Origin: JBBITI01 sp963735055
GTDB taxonomy: Bacteria; Chloroflexota; Dehalococcoidia; Dehalococcoidales; UBA2162
NCBI GenBank assembly: GCA_963735055.1
Contig: CAVTJN010000007.1
Location: forward strand, 213,906 to 277,905
Length of the DNA: 64,000 bases
Reading direction: 5' to 3'
Each line of letters begins with the position of its first letter. Position 1 is the first letter of the stretch. The notes under the pieces are model-generated. The model was not told the origin of the DNA and made no database searches. It worked only from the letters and a program-made list of their open reading frames with translations. This document shows, piece by piece, positions 18,164-26,673 of this stretch. The position numbers and the translations under genes are program-made.

Positions 18164-19176
18164 GCGGCGATTATCTGCTGGACGTGCGGCATCTATCGAC
18201 GCAATTCAACACGCAGGACGGCGTAGTCAAGGCAGTTGATGACGTCTCCTACAACGTTGCCCGGGGCGAGACCGTGGCGCTGGTCGGCGAGAGCGGCTGC
18301 GGCAAAACCGTGAGCGCCCTTTCGATCGTGCGGCTGATCGCCCAGCCGCCGGGCAAGATTATGGCCGGGGAGGTCCTCTTCGACGGCAAAGACCTGTCGT
18401 TGATGAGCTCGGATGAAATCAGGCGGGTTCGTGGGGCGGAAATATCCATGATATTCCAGGAACCCATGACGGCGCTCAACCCGGTGCTGACCGTAGGCCG
18501 TCAGATCACCGAGGCACTTGAGCTTCACCTGCAGATGACGCCGGGCGAGGCCCGCGCCGAGGCTGTCAGGTTACTGAAGCTTGTTGGCATCGCCAACGCC
18601 GAGCGCAGGGTCAACGAATATCCTCACCGTTTCAGCGGCGGCATGCGGCAGCGGGCCATGATCGCCATGGCCATTTCCTGCCGGCCCAAGCTGATTATCG
18701 CCGATGAGCCCACGACGGTGGTCGATGTGACCATCCAGGCGCAGCTGCTCGAGTTGATCCGCGGCATCACCCGCGAATTGGGCACATCGCTGATCCTCAT
18801 CACCCACAACCTGGGCATTGTTGCCCGTTACGCCAACCGCGTCTTCGTGATGTACGCGGGCAAGATCGTCGAATCCGGCCCGGCAGCCAAGGTATACCGC
18901 CAGCCCTGTCACCCGTACACGGCGGGTCTGCTGGCATCGGTGCCGAGGCTTGACGAACCGAGAAAGGTACGGCTCGCTCCAATTGAAGGACAACCTCCGG
19001 ACCTGATCGCGCCGCCGCCCGGATGCGGATTCCTCGACAGATGCCAGTACACTTGTTCAGCCTGTCGGTCAGCGCAGCCGGCATTGACCAGCGTGGGCCA
19101 CGAACACAGCACCGCCTGTTGCATCGTGGCCCGGGAAGGGGAGACCCCATGGCAAGGACCGACGAAGTCGTCCTAG
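18160..19176 (+). CDS. oppD: Oligopeptide ABC transporter ATP-binding protein OppD
   Basis: A 338-aa ATPase: Walker A GESGCGKTVSALS, signature FSGGMRQRAMIAMAISC, Walker B PKLIIADEPTTVVD (Val replaces the more usual Ala-Leu), and the oligopeptide C-terminal cysteine region GCGFLDRCQYTCSACRSAQP, whose cysteines may hold an iron-sulfur cluster as in DppD. Begins within the oppC stop (ATGA). Confidence 0.93.
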   Translation: MSGDYLLDVRHLSTQFNTQDGVVKAVDDVSYNVARGETVALVGESGCGKTVSALSIVRLIAQPPGKIMAGEVLFDGKDLSLMSSDEIRRVRGAEISMIFQEPMTALNPVLTVGRQITEALELHLQMTPGEARAEAVRLLKLVGIANAERRVNEYPHRFSGGMRQRAMIAMAISCRPKLIIADEPTTVVDVTIQAQLLELIRGITRELGTSLILITHNLGIVARYANRVFVMYAGKIVESGPAAKVYRQPCHPYTAGLLASVPRLDEPRKVRLAPIEGQPPDLIAPPPGCGFLDRCQYTCSACRSAQPALTSVGHEHSTACCIVAREGETPWQGPTKSS

Positions 19177-20147
19177 AGGTAAATAATCTCACGAAGTATT
19201 TCCCGCTTTATGCCGGGTTCATCCGGCGCAGGCATGCGGCCGACGTCAAGGCGGTCGATGGCGTCACCTTCGCCATTCACCAGAAGGAGACCGTCGGCCT
19301 CGTCGGCGAGAGCGGCTGCGGCAAAAGCACGCTAGGTCGTTGCGTGCTCCAGCTCCTCCGGGCAACCTCCGGCGAAGTCCTGTTCGAAGGCAATGACCTG
19401 ACCCGGCTGTCAACCAATGAGCTGCGCCCTTACCGGCGCCACTTCCAGATGATCTTTCAGGATCCATACGATTCCCTCAACCCCCGTTTCACGGCGGCCG
19501 ATGTCATCGGGGAACCACTGCGCATCCACCACGCTCTGGAAGGCAAGCAGTATCGAGACAGGGTGGCCGAGCTGCTCAACATCGTCGGCCTGGCGCCGTA
19601 CATGGCTGACCGGTACCCCCACGAATTCAGTGGCGGTCAGCGGCAGCGGTTGGGCATTGCCCGGGCGCTGGCTCTGCAGCCCCGGTTCATCGTTTGCGAC
19701 GAGCCGATCTCCGCCCTCGATGTCTCGATTCAGGCACAGATCATCAACTTGTTGGATGACCTGCAGGAGCAGTTTGGCGTGGCCTACCTCTTCATCTCCC
19801 ACGATCTCTCGGTGGTGCGCCACATCAGTGACCGGGTCGCCGTAATGTACCTCGGCAAGTTCATGGAGTTGTCGTCGCAACAGGACCTTTACCGATCTCC
19901 GATGCACCCCTATACTCAGGCCCTGCTGTCGGCAGTCCCCATCCCCGACCCCGATGTCGAAGCCCGCAGGTCGGTCATACTCCTGAAGGGGGAAGTGCCG
20001 AGTCCCATCAATCCCCCGCCGGGATGTGTATTTCATCCGCGCTGTCCGCTCGTCTTCGACCGGTGTTCGTCCGAGATACCCCCGCTCGTCGACACCGGCG
20101 GCAATCACTTCGTCGCCTGCCATCTGCACCCCGCCCCCCACCTCTAG
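19149..20147 (+). CDS. oppF: Oligopeptide ABC transporter ATP-binding protein OppF
   Basis: About 332 aa: Walker A GESGCGKSTLGRCVLQLL, signature FSGGQRQRLGIARALAL, Walker B PRFIVCDEPISALDVSIQAQ, H-loop ISHDLSVVRHISDR, and the C-terminal GCVFHPRCPLVFDRC motif. The ATG at 19149 (MARTDEVVLEVNNLTKYF) is preferred to the longer frame from 19023, which only shadows oppD. Overlaps oppD by 28 nt. Pairs with OppD to drive the transporter. Confidence 0.93.
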   Translation: MARTDEVVLEVNNLTKYFPLYAGFIRRRHAADVKAVDGVTFAIHQKETVGLVGESGCGKSTLGRCVLQLLRATSGEVLFEGNDLTRLSTNELRPYRRHFQMIFQDPYDSLNPRFTAADVIGEPLRIHHALEGKQYRDRVAELLNIVGLAPYMADRYPHEFSGGQRQRLGIARALALQPRFIVCDEPISALDVSIQAQIINLLDDLQEQFGVAYLFISHDLSVVRHISDRVAVMYLGKFMELSSQQDLYRSPMHPYTQALLSAVPIPDPDVEARRSVILLKGEVPSPINPPPGCVFHPRCPLVFDRCSSEIPPLVDTGGNHFVACHLHPAPHL

Positions 20148-20359
20148 CCACCCCCCGCTTCGCGCGAATTCGCCGTCGGGTTGGATCCAAGTCACTGCGG
20201 AACAGAGGCGCGTCCGTATAGCCGGAGTCGTCGGTGTTGAGAATAGCCGTCCTGAGGGCCCCCGCCCAGGTCACCTGGGCTTTCCGGGAAGGGATGCGGG
20301 CGGTGACCGGATTTGATGAACTCGGACAGCAATCGGGCAACCGATCACCTAGACGCAAA

Positions 20360-20402
20360 AAGCCACTTGCTTTTCCCATAGCCTATGGGACGCGAGTGGC
20401 TT
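20360..20402. terminator. Long hairpin downstream of oppF
   Basis: Arms AAGCCACT/AGTGGCTT with an inner stem CCCATA/TATGGG. On the minus strand the hairpin is followed by TTTTTG, so it can terminate the small gene 20498-20701; on the plus strand it follows oppF by about 210 bp and TTCTTAA follows. Confidence 0.6.
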
Positions 20403-20417
20403 CTTAAGAAAGACAAA

Positions 20418-20471
20418 TCGGCACATCCCTCTCGACGGAGAGCAACCCCGCCTAGACCAGGGATGTGCCGA
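20418..20471. terminator. Second hairpin between oppF and the small coiled-coil gene
   Basis: Perfect 13-bp arms TCGGCACATCCCT/AGGGATGTGCCGA enclose about 28 nt with a smaller inner CTC/GAG hairpin. It lies 27 bp beyond the stop of the minus-strand gene. On the minus strand TTTGTCTTT follows. Together with the hairpin at 20360-20402 it fills the convergent gap 20148-20497, where I see no gene. Could also be a small structured RNA. Confidence 0.5.
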
Positions 20472-20497
20472 CTATTCCCCTAACTATACAGCCGGCG

Positions 20498-20701
20498 TTA
20501 GCCAGCGCATTCGTCCAAAAAAGCCGTCCGGCGAGGCCGCTTCGGCGCTGCCTGAGTACCCGACAGAGACGATTCCAGTGTCTTGATCTCGTCTTCCAAT
20601 GTCTTCACTAGATCAGGGGCGACAGGCGGGTTGCCAGTGCGATACTGCTCAAGGGTAGAGCGCTTTTTGTTGATCTGTTCCATGATTTCAGCTTCTGTCA
20701 T
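20498..20701 (-). CDS. Small coiled-coil protein of unknown function
   Basis: A 67-aa protein, highly charged and helical: MTEAEIMEQINKKRSTLEQY and PPVAPDLVKTLEDEIKTLES suggest two helices with heptad character, then a basic tail (APKRPRRTAF). A strong GGAGGTG lies 6 nt before the ATG, and hairpins follow the stop, so it looks like a genuine single-gene unit. I do not recognise a family. Confidence 0.6.
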   Translation of the reverse strand: MTEAEIMEQINKKRSTLEQYRTGNPPVAPDLVKTLEDEIKTLESSLSGTQAAPKRPRRTAFLDECAG

Positions 20702-20794
20702 GGTTCACCTCCGCTTTTTAATAGGTTAGCATGCGCCTGATATTCTTGTCAAGTATCGTTTGAGCCTAAACTTGGACGAAAACGATACTGAGGA

Positions 20795-21353
20795 TCACCG
20801 TAAAAGGTGGGCGCCCGACGACGCTTCGGGGTCCTGCAATTGGATAATTTGAACATCGGTTTTGCCCGACCCAATCTCCAGTATGCCGACCGTGCCAAGA
20901 CCTTTCTGGTAGTGGAGCAAGGTGGGACTGCCCGAACTGACGTGAAGAAGGCCGTCGGTACGTTCAACTATCGTACGGTGCTGATGACCCGAAACGATAA
21001 TGTCGGGCTTGCCCTTGTGTTTGTCCGCCGCAGACATCCGGCTCTTCCACCACAAAGGAATGAACGTAGCCGATATCGGAGCGTAAGGGCCTTCGTGAAT
21101 CAGCCATAGGATCTGCCCGTCGATTTCCAGAACGTGCTTTTCACGCACGCGCACATCAGGTCCCGGGTAATCGTCGTCACCCAGTGCCGCCAAAACCGGG
21201 GCAACCTTTTCCAGTTGGTCAAGAACGTCGTGGCTGTAGATGTCACCGGCGTGCAGGATAAGATCGACCCCTTTGAATGTCTCAAGTACCTGTCGTGGTA
21301 AGTCACGTCTGAGCCCAGGGGATATGGGTATCCGAAACAAGTCCGATTCGCAT
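20795..21353 (-). CDS. YfcE/MJ0936-type metallophosphoesterase, frameshifted near the N-terminus
   Basis: The 3' frame encodes the body of a small calcineurin-like phosphodiesterase: HAGDIYSHDVLDQL, LGDDDYPGPDV (normally GNxD), and SGHQHRTIVERTDGLLHVSSGS. It lacks the first metal-binding motif. That motif is present in another frame: ATG at 21353 encodes MRIGLVSDTHIP. One extra base near 21319 (CCCCTGGG) separates the two; its removal gives a 185-aa protein with all motifs. The Asn of GNHD is replaced by Asp here, which is less usual. Expected role: hydrolysis of phosphodiesters such as cyclic nucleotides; substrate unknown. Confidence 0.82.
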
Positions 21354-21402
21354 TGATTCAATTGTATGCTGTTTGGGAGCTCAGGTCAAAGTCCGCCCTG
21401 GC

Positions 21403-21426
21403 TCCCCACGGCGGATACCGTGGGGA
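21403..21426. repeat. 9-bp inverted repeat (hairpin) downstream of the amidohydrolase gene
   Basis: TCCCCACGG, a 6-nt loop and CCGTGGGGA. It lies 63 bp past the stop of the minus-strand amidohydrolase and could help end its transcript, but no T tract follows on that strand. Confidence 0.5.
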
Positions 21427-21488
21427 AAAGTCGCCCGCTTTGCAGCCGCGCTAACGTTGTAGACGCCTACACCGTTAGGTTGAGCGTA

Positions 21489-22544
21489 CTACTCGACAAA
21501 ACGGAACATCCTGGAGAGTCCGCCCGGGGTCCGGAGGTTGTAGATGCGCACGGCATTGCCACCCAAAATAAGATTGAGGCTATCCTGATCGATATCCAAC
21601 CGCTCAAGCTGTTTCAGACTCCATCCCCAGATATCGACCTGGTGACGAATGATTCCCTCCTTCCGCGTCTGCATGGTGAAGGTCTGCGGAAGGTACTTGC
21701 CGCCGATGTTCGTCTGCACCGGCAGACTCGCGCCCCAGTCGGTTCCCCAGATCAATTTCTCAGGACCGATATTGGGATCGCTGAGCGCCTTGTAGTAAAG
21801 CTCCGTCCAGTACCGCCCGGTCTCAAGATAAGAGTTCTTGTGCGAGGATACCACGTGGAGACATCCTTCGTAGAGTTGCTCCCACCAGTAGCCTTCGATG
21901 CCGCCATGCTCCATGATAAGCGGGACGTCGGGGAAGGCGATGGCCAGGTCGTGGGCCCACAGCGGATTGAAGGTCCAGGGATGGGAATGGTAGGCGCCTT
22001 CGTACCCGACGTTAGTTCCGCAATGGTAGCGGATCGGTACCTTGTAAGAACGTGCCAGGTCGGTGATCATCATCATCTCTTTCACCAACTGGCGCTCGTC
22101 GTTGTAGATGGGATAGCCATCATCGTCGTAAGCGATCGCTTTACCCGCCGGGATGCCTTCGCCAATGCCGACGTAGTTGCCCGTTTTGAGGAGGGCTTCA
22201 AGCTCCTCTAAAACCACTTTGATATTCCACTCCATCTCGCCGGCCTCAACCTTATCCCTGGTGTGCTTGGTGCCCGCCTGGCAGTTGGCCACGAACTTAT
22301 CCGGGTACTTCTTCACCAGTTCAACGTCCAGTTCGTTGCTCATGCCAAACGCCGGCTCGATGATGCACATATCGACGCCATAGGTCTCCATATCGTACAG
22401 GAGACGGGCAGAGTTATCGTACGCATCGACCTGCATAATGGAGCGGCCAAGGTCTCCGTATTCCTTGGAGCCCTTGAGTTTCGCTCCGGCCGCGTGGCGC
22501 TGGGAATGGACATGGGTATCGACGATAAACCTTCCGAGCTTCAT
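21489..22544 (-). CDS. Amidohydrolase-2 (ACMSD-like) family metal-dependent hydrolase
   Basis: A 351-aa TIM-barrel enzyme with a full metal set: VDTHVHSQ near the N-terminus, IRYHCGTNVG, LIMEHGGIEGYWW, and the late aspartate in IWGTDWGASLP. This is the amidohydrolase-2 pattern seen in ACMSD, 2,6-dihydroxybenzoate decarboxylase and lactonase-like enzymes. Reactions are C-C decarboxylation or hydrolysis of cyclic or aromatic acids. GGAGG precedes the ATG. It stands alone between the phosphoesterase and a large regulator-like gene, so context gives no substrate. Confidence 0.82.
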   Translation of the reverse strand: MKLGRFIVDTHVHSQRHAAGAKLKGSKEYGDLGRSIMQVDAYDNSARLLYDMETYGVDMCIIEPAFGMSNELDVELVKKYPDKFVANCQAGTKHTRDKVEAGEMEWNIKVVLEELEALLKTGNYVGIGEGIPAGKAIAYDDDGYPIYNDERQLVKEMMMITDLARSYKVPIRYHCGTNVGYEGAYHSHPWTFNPLWAHDLAIAFPDVPLIMEHGGIEGYWWEQLYEGCLHVVSSHKNSYLETGRYWTELYYKALSDPNIGPEKLIWGTDWGASLPVQTNIGGKYLPQTFTMQTRKEGIIRHQVDIWGWSLKQLERLDIDQDSLNLILGGNAVRIYNLRTPGGLSRMFRFVE

Positions 22545-22694
22545 TTTTCCTCCGTCATGGTCATACTATGTTTGCGATGAGCCTGTGATATGCGAGTCGC
22601 AAGGTCAAACGGGCGCTCGATACGGCTGCGACCCAGATTGTTGAGCACGCCCATTGTAATGCTCGCCATTACCCATGTCAAAACCCGGAACAGT

Positions 22695-25433
22695 CTACTT
22701 CTTGGTATTCTTCTGGCGGACTGGCGGCACATTGGGAGTAGCGTTGGCAAGCCGGTCCCGCAACGGCGGCCACCCGGCGCCGAGAAGCAGGGCCGCATAC
22801 TGCCGGTGGATCCCCTGCTCCCAGCACTTGGCAAAAAGAAATTCGCGAAAGAACAGGTCGTCCTTGGGAAACGACCGCCGTGCGCTCTGAAGACGACTCG
22901 CCGCCGGACCAGGCGAACGTGTGAGGAGATAGCTTGACGCTTGACCGAGCAGAGTCGGAACCAGGTGAAAGTTGCGATACTGGTACGACTCCGGAATCAA
23001 CCCCCAGCGATCAAGCAAATCGGCGGCCGAAGTAAGGTCTTCCATGGCCCCTTCGACCAGCAATACAATAGCTGAGTCAATCCGCTCGGCCTCGCCGCTC
23101 TCCATCTGCGACGCTCTTCGTCGCTCGTCCGCATATTCGTGCAGCAGCCGCGCCAGCAGGATGAGCGCCTGACCGCGATAGTAGCGGGGAAGGGGGTGAC
23201 TGGCTTCGAGCGAGGCAGCCTCCGAATAGGAGTCCCAGGCACCCACCGGATTGCCCAGACATAGAAGGGCGTCGCCGCGCAAACACAAAGCACGGACCAA
23301 CCCGCTCCCGAGGTCTTCACGGCTGAGCCTCACACCTTCTTCAGCATACTTGAGGGCGCTCGGCCAATCACCCAACGAAAAGCAGCAGTCAGCCGCCAGT
23401 CGCAGCAGATAGGCGTTCGAACTACCCCCGCTCTTCCTGAGAGCTTGCCGGACTCGGTGAAGGGCCGCGTCCCATTCGCCATGTTCATGGGCCAGCATGG
23501 CGCTCTGGGCCACATCGTCCACCTGCGCCGTCGCCGAGACCGCCCACTTGTCAACCTCGCTGGCCAACGTGGGAAGGTCGTGGCGGCGGGCTGCGTCCAG
23601 AATATGCTGGGCGGGAACGTCCAGTACCCAGGCGACAAGCTTCACTGGTGCATTGGTTGGGGAGGTCCGGTTAATGGTGGTGGGGAAGGCCCCCCGGATT
23701 CGATCCAATTCATCCTTTGAGACCAGTCGCCCCAACGCGATCAGCATTCCCACGTTGGGCACTTCGCCAATGAACGCCTCGGTCCCGAATTCCACGCTGC
23801 CGCCCAGATGTGTTCGCACGAACGAGCGCCAGTCAAGATGGCGAAGAGTACGAATCATCCAGTCCCTGAGCGGACCGGACACCGCGGGATCGTACTCATC
23901 GGGATCAGGCCGGTACGCCGAAAGCAGCAGGAATGGAAGCCTCACGTCCCGGCGCAGGTACGCGTCCCCGTTCAGCTCAACTGCCTTGCGGTTGAGCAGG
24001 TCAAGCAAAGCATCTTTGAATTGATCCCTTTTGAGGATTGTTGTCGTAGCGGCCATGTCCGCCGTTACCCTGGCGGAATACGCGGCCGCACGATGCCGTT
24101 CTATGATCTCGCCGACGATCCGCCCGAACGCGGCGAGGATGCGGACCTCTACTTCAAGCCCGGGCTGTTCTTGTCTGGGCATCAACACGTAGAGAGAACC
24201 CCTGGAGTCAGCGGAGCCGGACGTTACCGGCAATGCTGCGGCGGAAAAAGTCACCGGACCCTTGTCGTTGCTGGAGCGGCTCTTGAGATACCGCATCTCC
24301 GACTGGACGGACTCGATGACCAACGTCCAAGGATACTCAACCTTCTCTACCACCAGCGGCACTCCGGTAAGACTGGAATACCCGGACAGCATCTCGAGGG
24401 TCTTGGCCGATTCCCACGGCGCCGGCTCCCACGGTCTCCCCGCCGAACTCGCCAGCACTTTGGTCGCGTTGTTTGACAGCGAAATCTCACTGATCTCGCA
24501 CAGTGAACCGGGATATATCTCGGCGAGGAACTGCGTCACCAGCCACAACTGAAGGTCCCCGGTTGGTCCGGCTTCAGGCTCAACAGGAGTGTCCAACCGG
24601 GCGGACGACTGCGCCTTGAGAAACGGCTCGAAATGAATGTAGACGATATCGAGGATTCGTCCCACGAACAACTGTGCCGCGTCGTCAGGGCGAACCGAGA
24701 CCGGGCTCATCGTGCCCAAAAGCACTTCGTACCTCTCAAGTTCCGTGGTGATCTCGAACGCGACAAAATGACGCGACACGACTTCTGATCTGGCGGGAAG
24801 CTGTTCGGGGGCCAGGAAGAGTACCTCGCGAGACGGCGCAATGACGGAGCAGGAGGGAGCCGGGCGCTCCAGAATGGTGCGGTAGGCGTAGTCATGACTG
24901 ACCCGCCCGCTCTTGTCGGGCGCCGGGACATGGGATTGCTTACCGCGGCGTCTCACAATGATAAGGCAATTTGGGTGATCCTTCGGATCTTTGAGGAGCG
25001 ATGCGACAGCGGCTCCCATAAGACGAGGCGGGACTCGCCGTCGCAATCGTTCTACATGCGAGACTATCAGCCGGTTCCATAACCCCCCATAGCGCGTCTC
25101 CGACGCATCGGAAGGCTCGCGGCGGCCTCTGACCGCGTCCACCGCGTCACGAAACTTGACGCCTTTAGATCTCAGATAGAGAACCGTCAGCGCATCGGCC
25201 GTGTCGGGAAGGCTGAATTCGGCTTCGTCGCCGATGCTGTGCTGGCGCAGCCGGGTGATCAACCAGCGTCGACCCGATTCGCCCGCCATGCGCAAAACGT
25301 CCGCAGTTTCGAAAGATAGCGTTCCGGCGTACCGCGTCTCAAGCCAATCGAGTGCCTCTTCGCGGATAAGGGGAGCGTGCTCCAGGTCAGGAGGTATCCC
25401 GGGGTTGAAGACTTGCGCGTCGCTCTTGGCCAT
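22695..25433 (-). CDS. Large GAF/TPR-like multidomain protein, possible sensor or regulator
   Basis: A 912-aa soluble protein. By eye: residues 1-130 are helical and unrecognised; about 300-455 resemble a GAF-type ligand domain; about 470-610 show the rhythm of a degenerate GGDEF-like domain (LPFLLLSAYRPDPDEYD, FGTEAFIGEVPNVGMLIALG) without a GGDEF loop; about 640-800 consist of TPR-like helix pairs (AHEHGEWDAALHRVRQAL; CFSLGDWPSALKYAEEGVRL). GGAGGTG lies before the ATG. It is divergent from the TelA/VWA operon, so it may regulate or sense stress for it. Domain calls other than TPR are tentative. Confidence 0.6.
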   Translation of the reverse strand: MAKSDAQVFNPGIPPDLEHAPLIREEALDWLETRYAGTLSFETADVLRMAGESGRRWLITRLRQHSIGDEAEFSLPDTADALTVLYLRSKGVKFRDAVDAVRGRREPSDASETRYGGLWNRLIVSHVERLRRRVPPRLMGAAVASLLKDPKDHPNCLIIVRRRGKQSHVPAPDKSGRVSHDYAYRTILERPAPSCSVIAPSREVLFLAPEQLPARSEVVSRHFVAFEITTELERYEVLLGTMSPVSVRPDDAAQLFVGRILDIVYIHFEPFLKAQSSARLDTPVEPEAGPTGDLQLWLVTQFLAEIYPGSLCEISEISLSNNATKVLASSAGRPWEPAPWESAKTLEMLSGYSSLTGVPLVVEKVEYPWTLVIESVQSEMRYLKSRSSNDKGPVTFSAAALPVTSGSADSRGSLYVLMPRQEQPGLEVEVRILAAFGRIVGEIIERHRAAAYSARVTADMAATTTILKRDQFKDALLDLLNRKAVELNGDAYLRRDVRLPFLLLSAYRPDPDEYDPAVSGPLRDWMIRTLRHLDWRSFVRTHLGGSVEFGTEAFIGEVPNVGMLIALGRLVSKDELDRIRGAFPTTINRTSPTNAPVKLVAWVLDVPAQHILDAARRHDLPTLASEVDKWAVSATAQVDDVAQSAMLAHEHGEWDAALHRVRQALRKSGGSSNAYLLRLAADCCFSLGDWPSALKYAEEGVRLSREDLGSGLVRALCLRGDALLCLGNPVGAWDSYSEAASLEASHPLPRYYRGQALILLARLLHEYADERRRASQMESGEAERIDSAIVLLVEGAMEDLTSAADLLDRWGLIPESYQYRNFHLVPTLLGQASSYLLTRSPGPAASRLQSARRSFPKDDLFFREFLFAKCWEQGIHRQYAALLLGAGWPPLRDRLANATPNVPPVRQKNTKK

Positions 25434-25547
25434 GTTCTACACCTCCGGTGAATCCAGTAGATATTTCCACATTGTTCAGATGGCGGTGCGCTACGGATAC
25501 CGACAAGCGATGCAAAATATACGGCGCGTCTAATTGTGCGTAGCAGA

Positions 25548-25577
25548 TATATATCACACAATGATGATGCATGTCAA
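25548..25577 (-). promoter_or_regulatory. Candidate promoter of the 912-aa GAF/TPR gene
   Basis: On the minus strand TTGACA (25577-25572) is followed after 18 bp by TATATA (25553-25548), about 115 bp upstream of the ATG at 25433. TTGTG and CACACAA arms flank the -10 and may form an operator. Confidence 0.55.
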
Positions 25578-25706
25578 AGGAATTAAGGGTGCGGCGATAA
25601 GGGAAGCAAGGGTTGCAGGTACCACGACTCCCGACTGAACGTGTAGGAGAGACGTGATGTGAGGAAGAACAGATCGCTCCCTGACAGCACGCGATAGGTC
25701 AAAGAC

Positions 25707-26387
25707 ATGAAAGACTACCGGTTTCAAGGGATAGAAGCGAACAATCGACAACCGTCGGACACCGGTCTCCCGCCCGAGTCCCTTATCCGGCGCCGGACCG
25801 CCGCCGAGGCACTGCAACAACCGACCACCCTGATTCCGCTGGCCGTGGGGATCGCATCGGGTATCTACCTGGTGCTGCTTTCGCCAATGCTGGGGATGGC
25901 CGGGGGCGCCCTCGCTCTCACCGCGATCTCCGGAGTCGCCGCAGTAGTCTCGTTCGCCGGCCACTACCGCCTCCTCTATCCGCGGAATGCTGAGGTAGTG
26001 ATAGCCTCCCTTCATGATGAGCGGATGCGCCTTAACCGGGCCGAATTGGCAGGATGGCAAGAGGCGCTGAATACCGGGTTCTTGAATCTCAGCTACGGGG
26101 AGGGAGTGACCGTACTCTCCGGACTCAACGCGAGCTATGAAGGCCTCCAGCCCACCCTCGAGCGCCACCGGATTACCGACCCGCTCGCGGCATCACTGCT
26201 GCCCGCCCTGGCCGAAGAGGCCTACCGGCGCGGACTCGGCGTCCTGGCCGATGCGCTGGAACTCATGTACTCCATCCCCATCGCGGACAGAATGGCCACC
26301 GATCGGGATAGCGCCCCAACGGAGACCGGGACCCGACGATACGGGGAACCAGGTGCTCAGGGAAGAAACCGTGCGGCCCCGGAATGA
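25707..26387 (+). CDS. Two-TM membrane protein, first gene of the TelA/VWA operon (XpaC-like position)
   Basis: A 226-aa protein with two hydrophobic segments near the N-terminus (LIPLAVGIASGIYLVLL and AISGVAAVVSFAGHY), then a helical cytoplasmic region rich in Leu, Glu and Arg (ERMRLNRAELAGWQEALNTG). Its place next to telA and its layout recall XpaC-type proteins, which pair with TelA in Bacillus; sequence identity to XpaC is not obvious by eye. The start has only a weak ribosome site (AGGTCAAAG). Overlaps the next gene. Confidence 0.65.
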   Translation: MKDYRFQGIEANNRQPSDTGLPPESLIRRRTAAEALQQPTTLIPLAVGIASGIYLVLLSPMLGMAGGALALTAISGVAAVVSFAGHYRLLYPRNAEVVIASLHDERMRLNRAELAGWQEALNTGFLNLSYGEGVTVLSGLNASYEGLQPTLERHRITDPLAASLLPALAEEAYRRGLGVLADALELMYSIPIADRMATDRDSAPTETGTRRYGEPGAQGRNRAAPE

Positions 26388-26673
26388 GCAACTGAACTCG
26401 TTCCGAGAGCGGCGGGAAATGCTGCTGAGGCTTCGACTGCAAGCCGAACGGCTGCTTCATGAAGCGCAACGTTGTCAGGCCGCGCTGTACACGACGCAGA
26501 TCGAGATGGCCTCCGCCAGGGCAAGCGGCTCAAGAATCGGGGTGGATTCAGCGATTTCTGCGCTGCAAAGCACGATACGTCAGGTTAAGGAGGTACAAGA
26601 TGAATTCGAACGAATAGGACGGCAGGAGGGTCCCAAAGGCGAGATCGAAGGAGGCTTTGATGACATTGGATGA
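26371..26673 (+). CDS. Small coiled-coil protein in the TelA/VWA operon
   Basis: About 100 aa, almost wholly helical: LNSFRERREMLLRLRLQAER, then VDSAISALQSTIRQVKEVQD. No membrane segment or enzyme motif. Start is unclear: GTG at 26371 (after AGGGAAG) or GTG at 26353 (after GGGGA); the frame extends further upstream only as a shadow of the first gene. Overlaps telA by 14 nt, so translation is probably coupled. No family recognised. Confidence 0.6.
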   Translation: MRPRNEQLNSFRERREMLLRLRLQAERLLHEAQRCQAALYTTQIEMASARASGSRIGVDSAISALQSTIRQVKEVQDEFERIGRQEGPKGEIEGGFDDIG

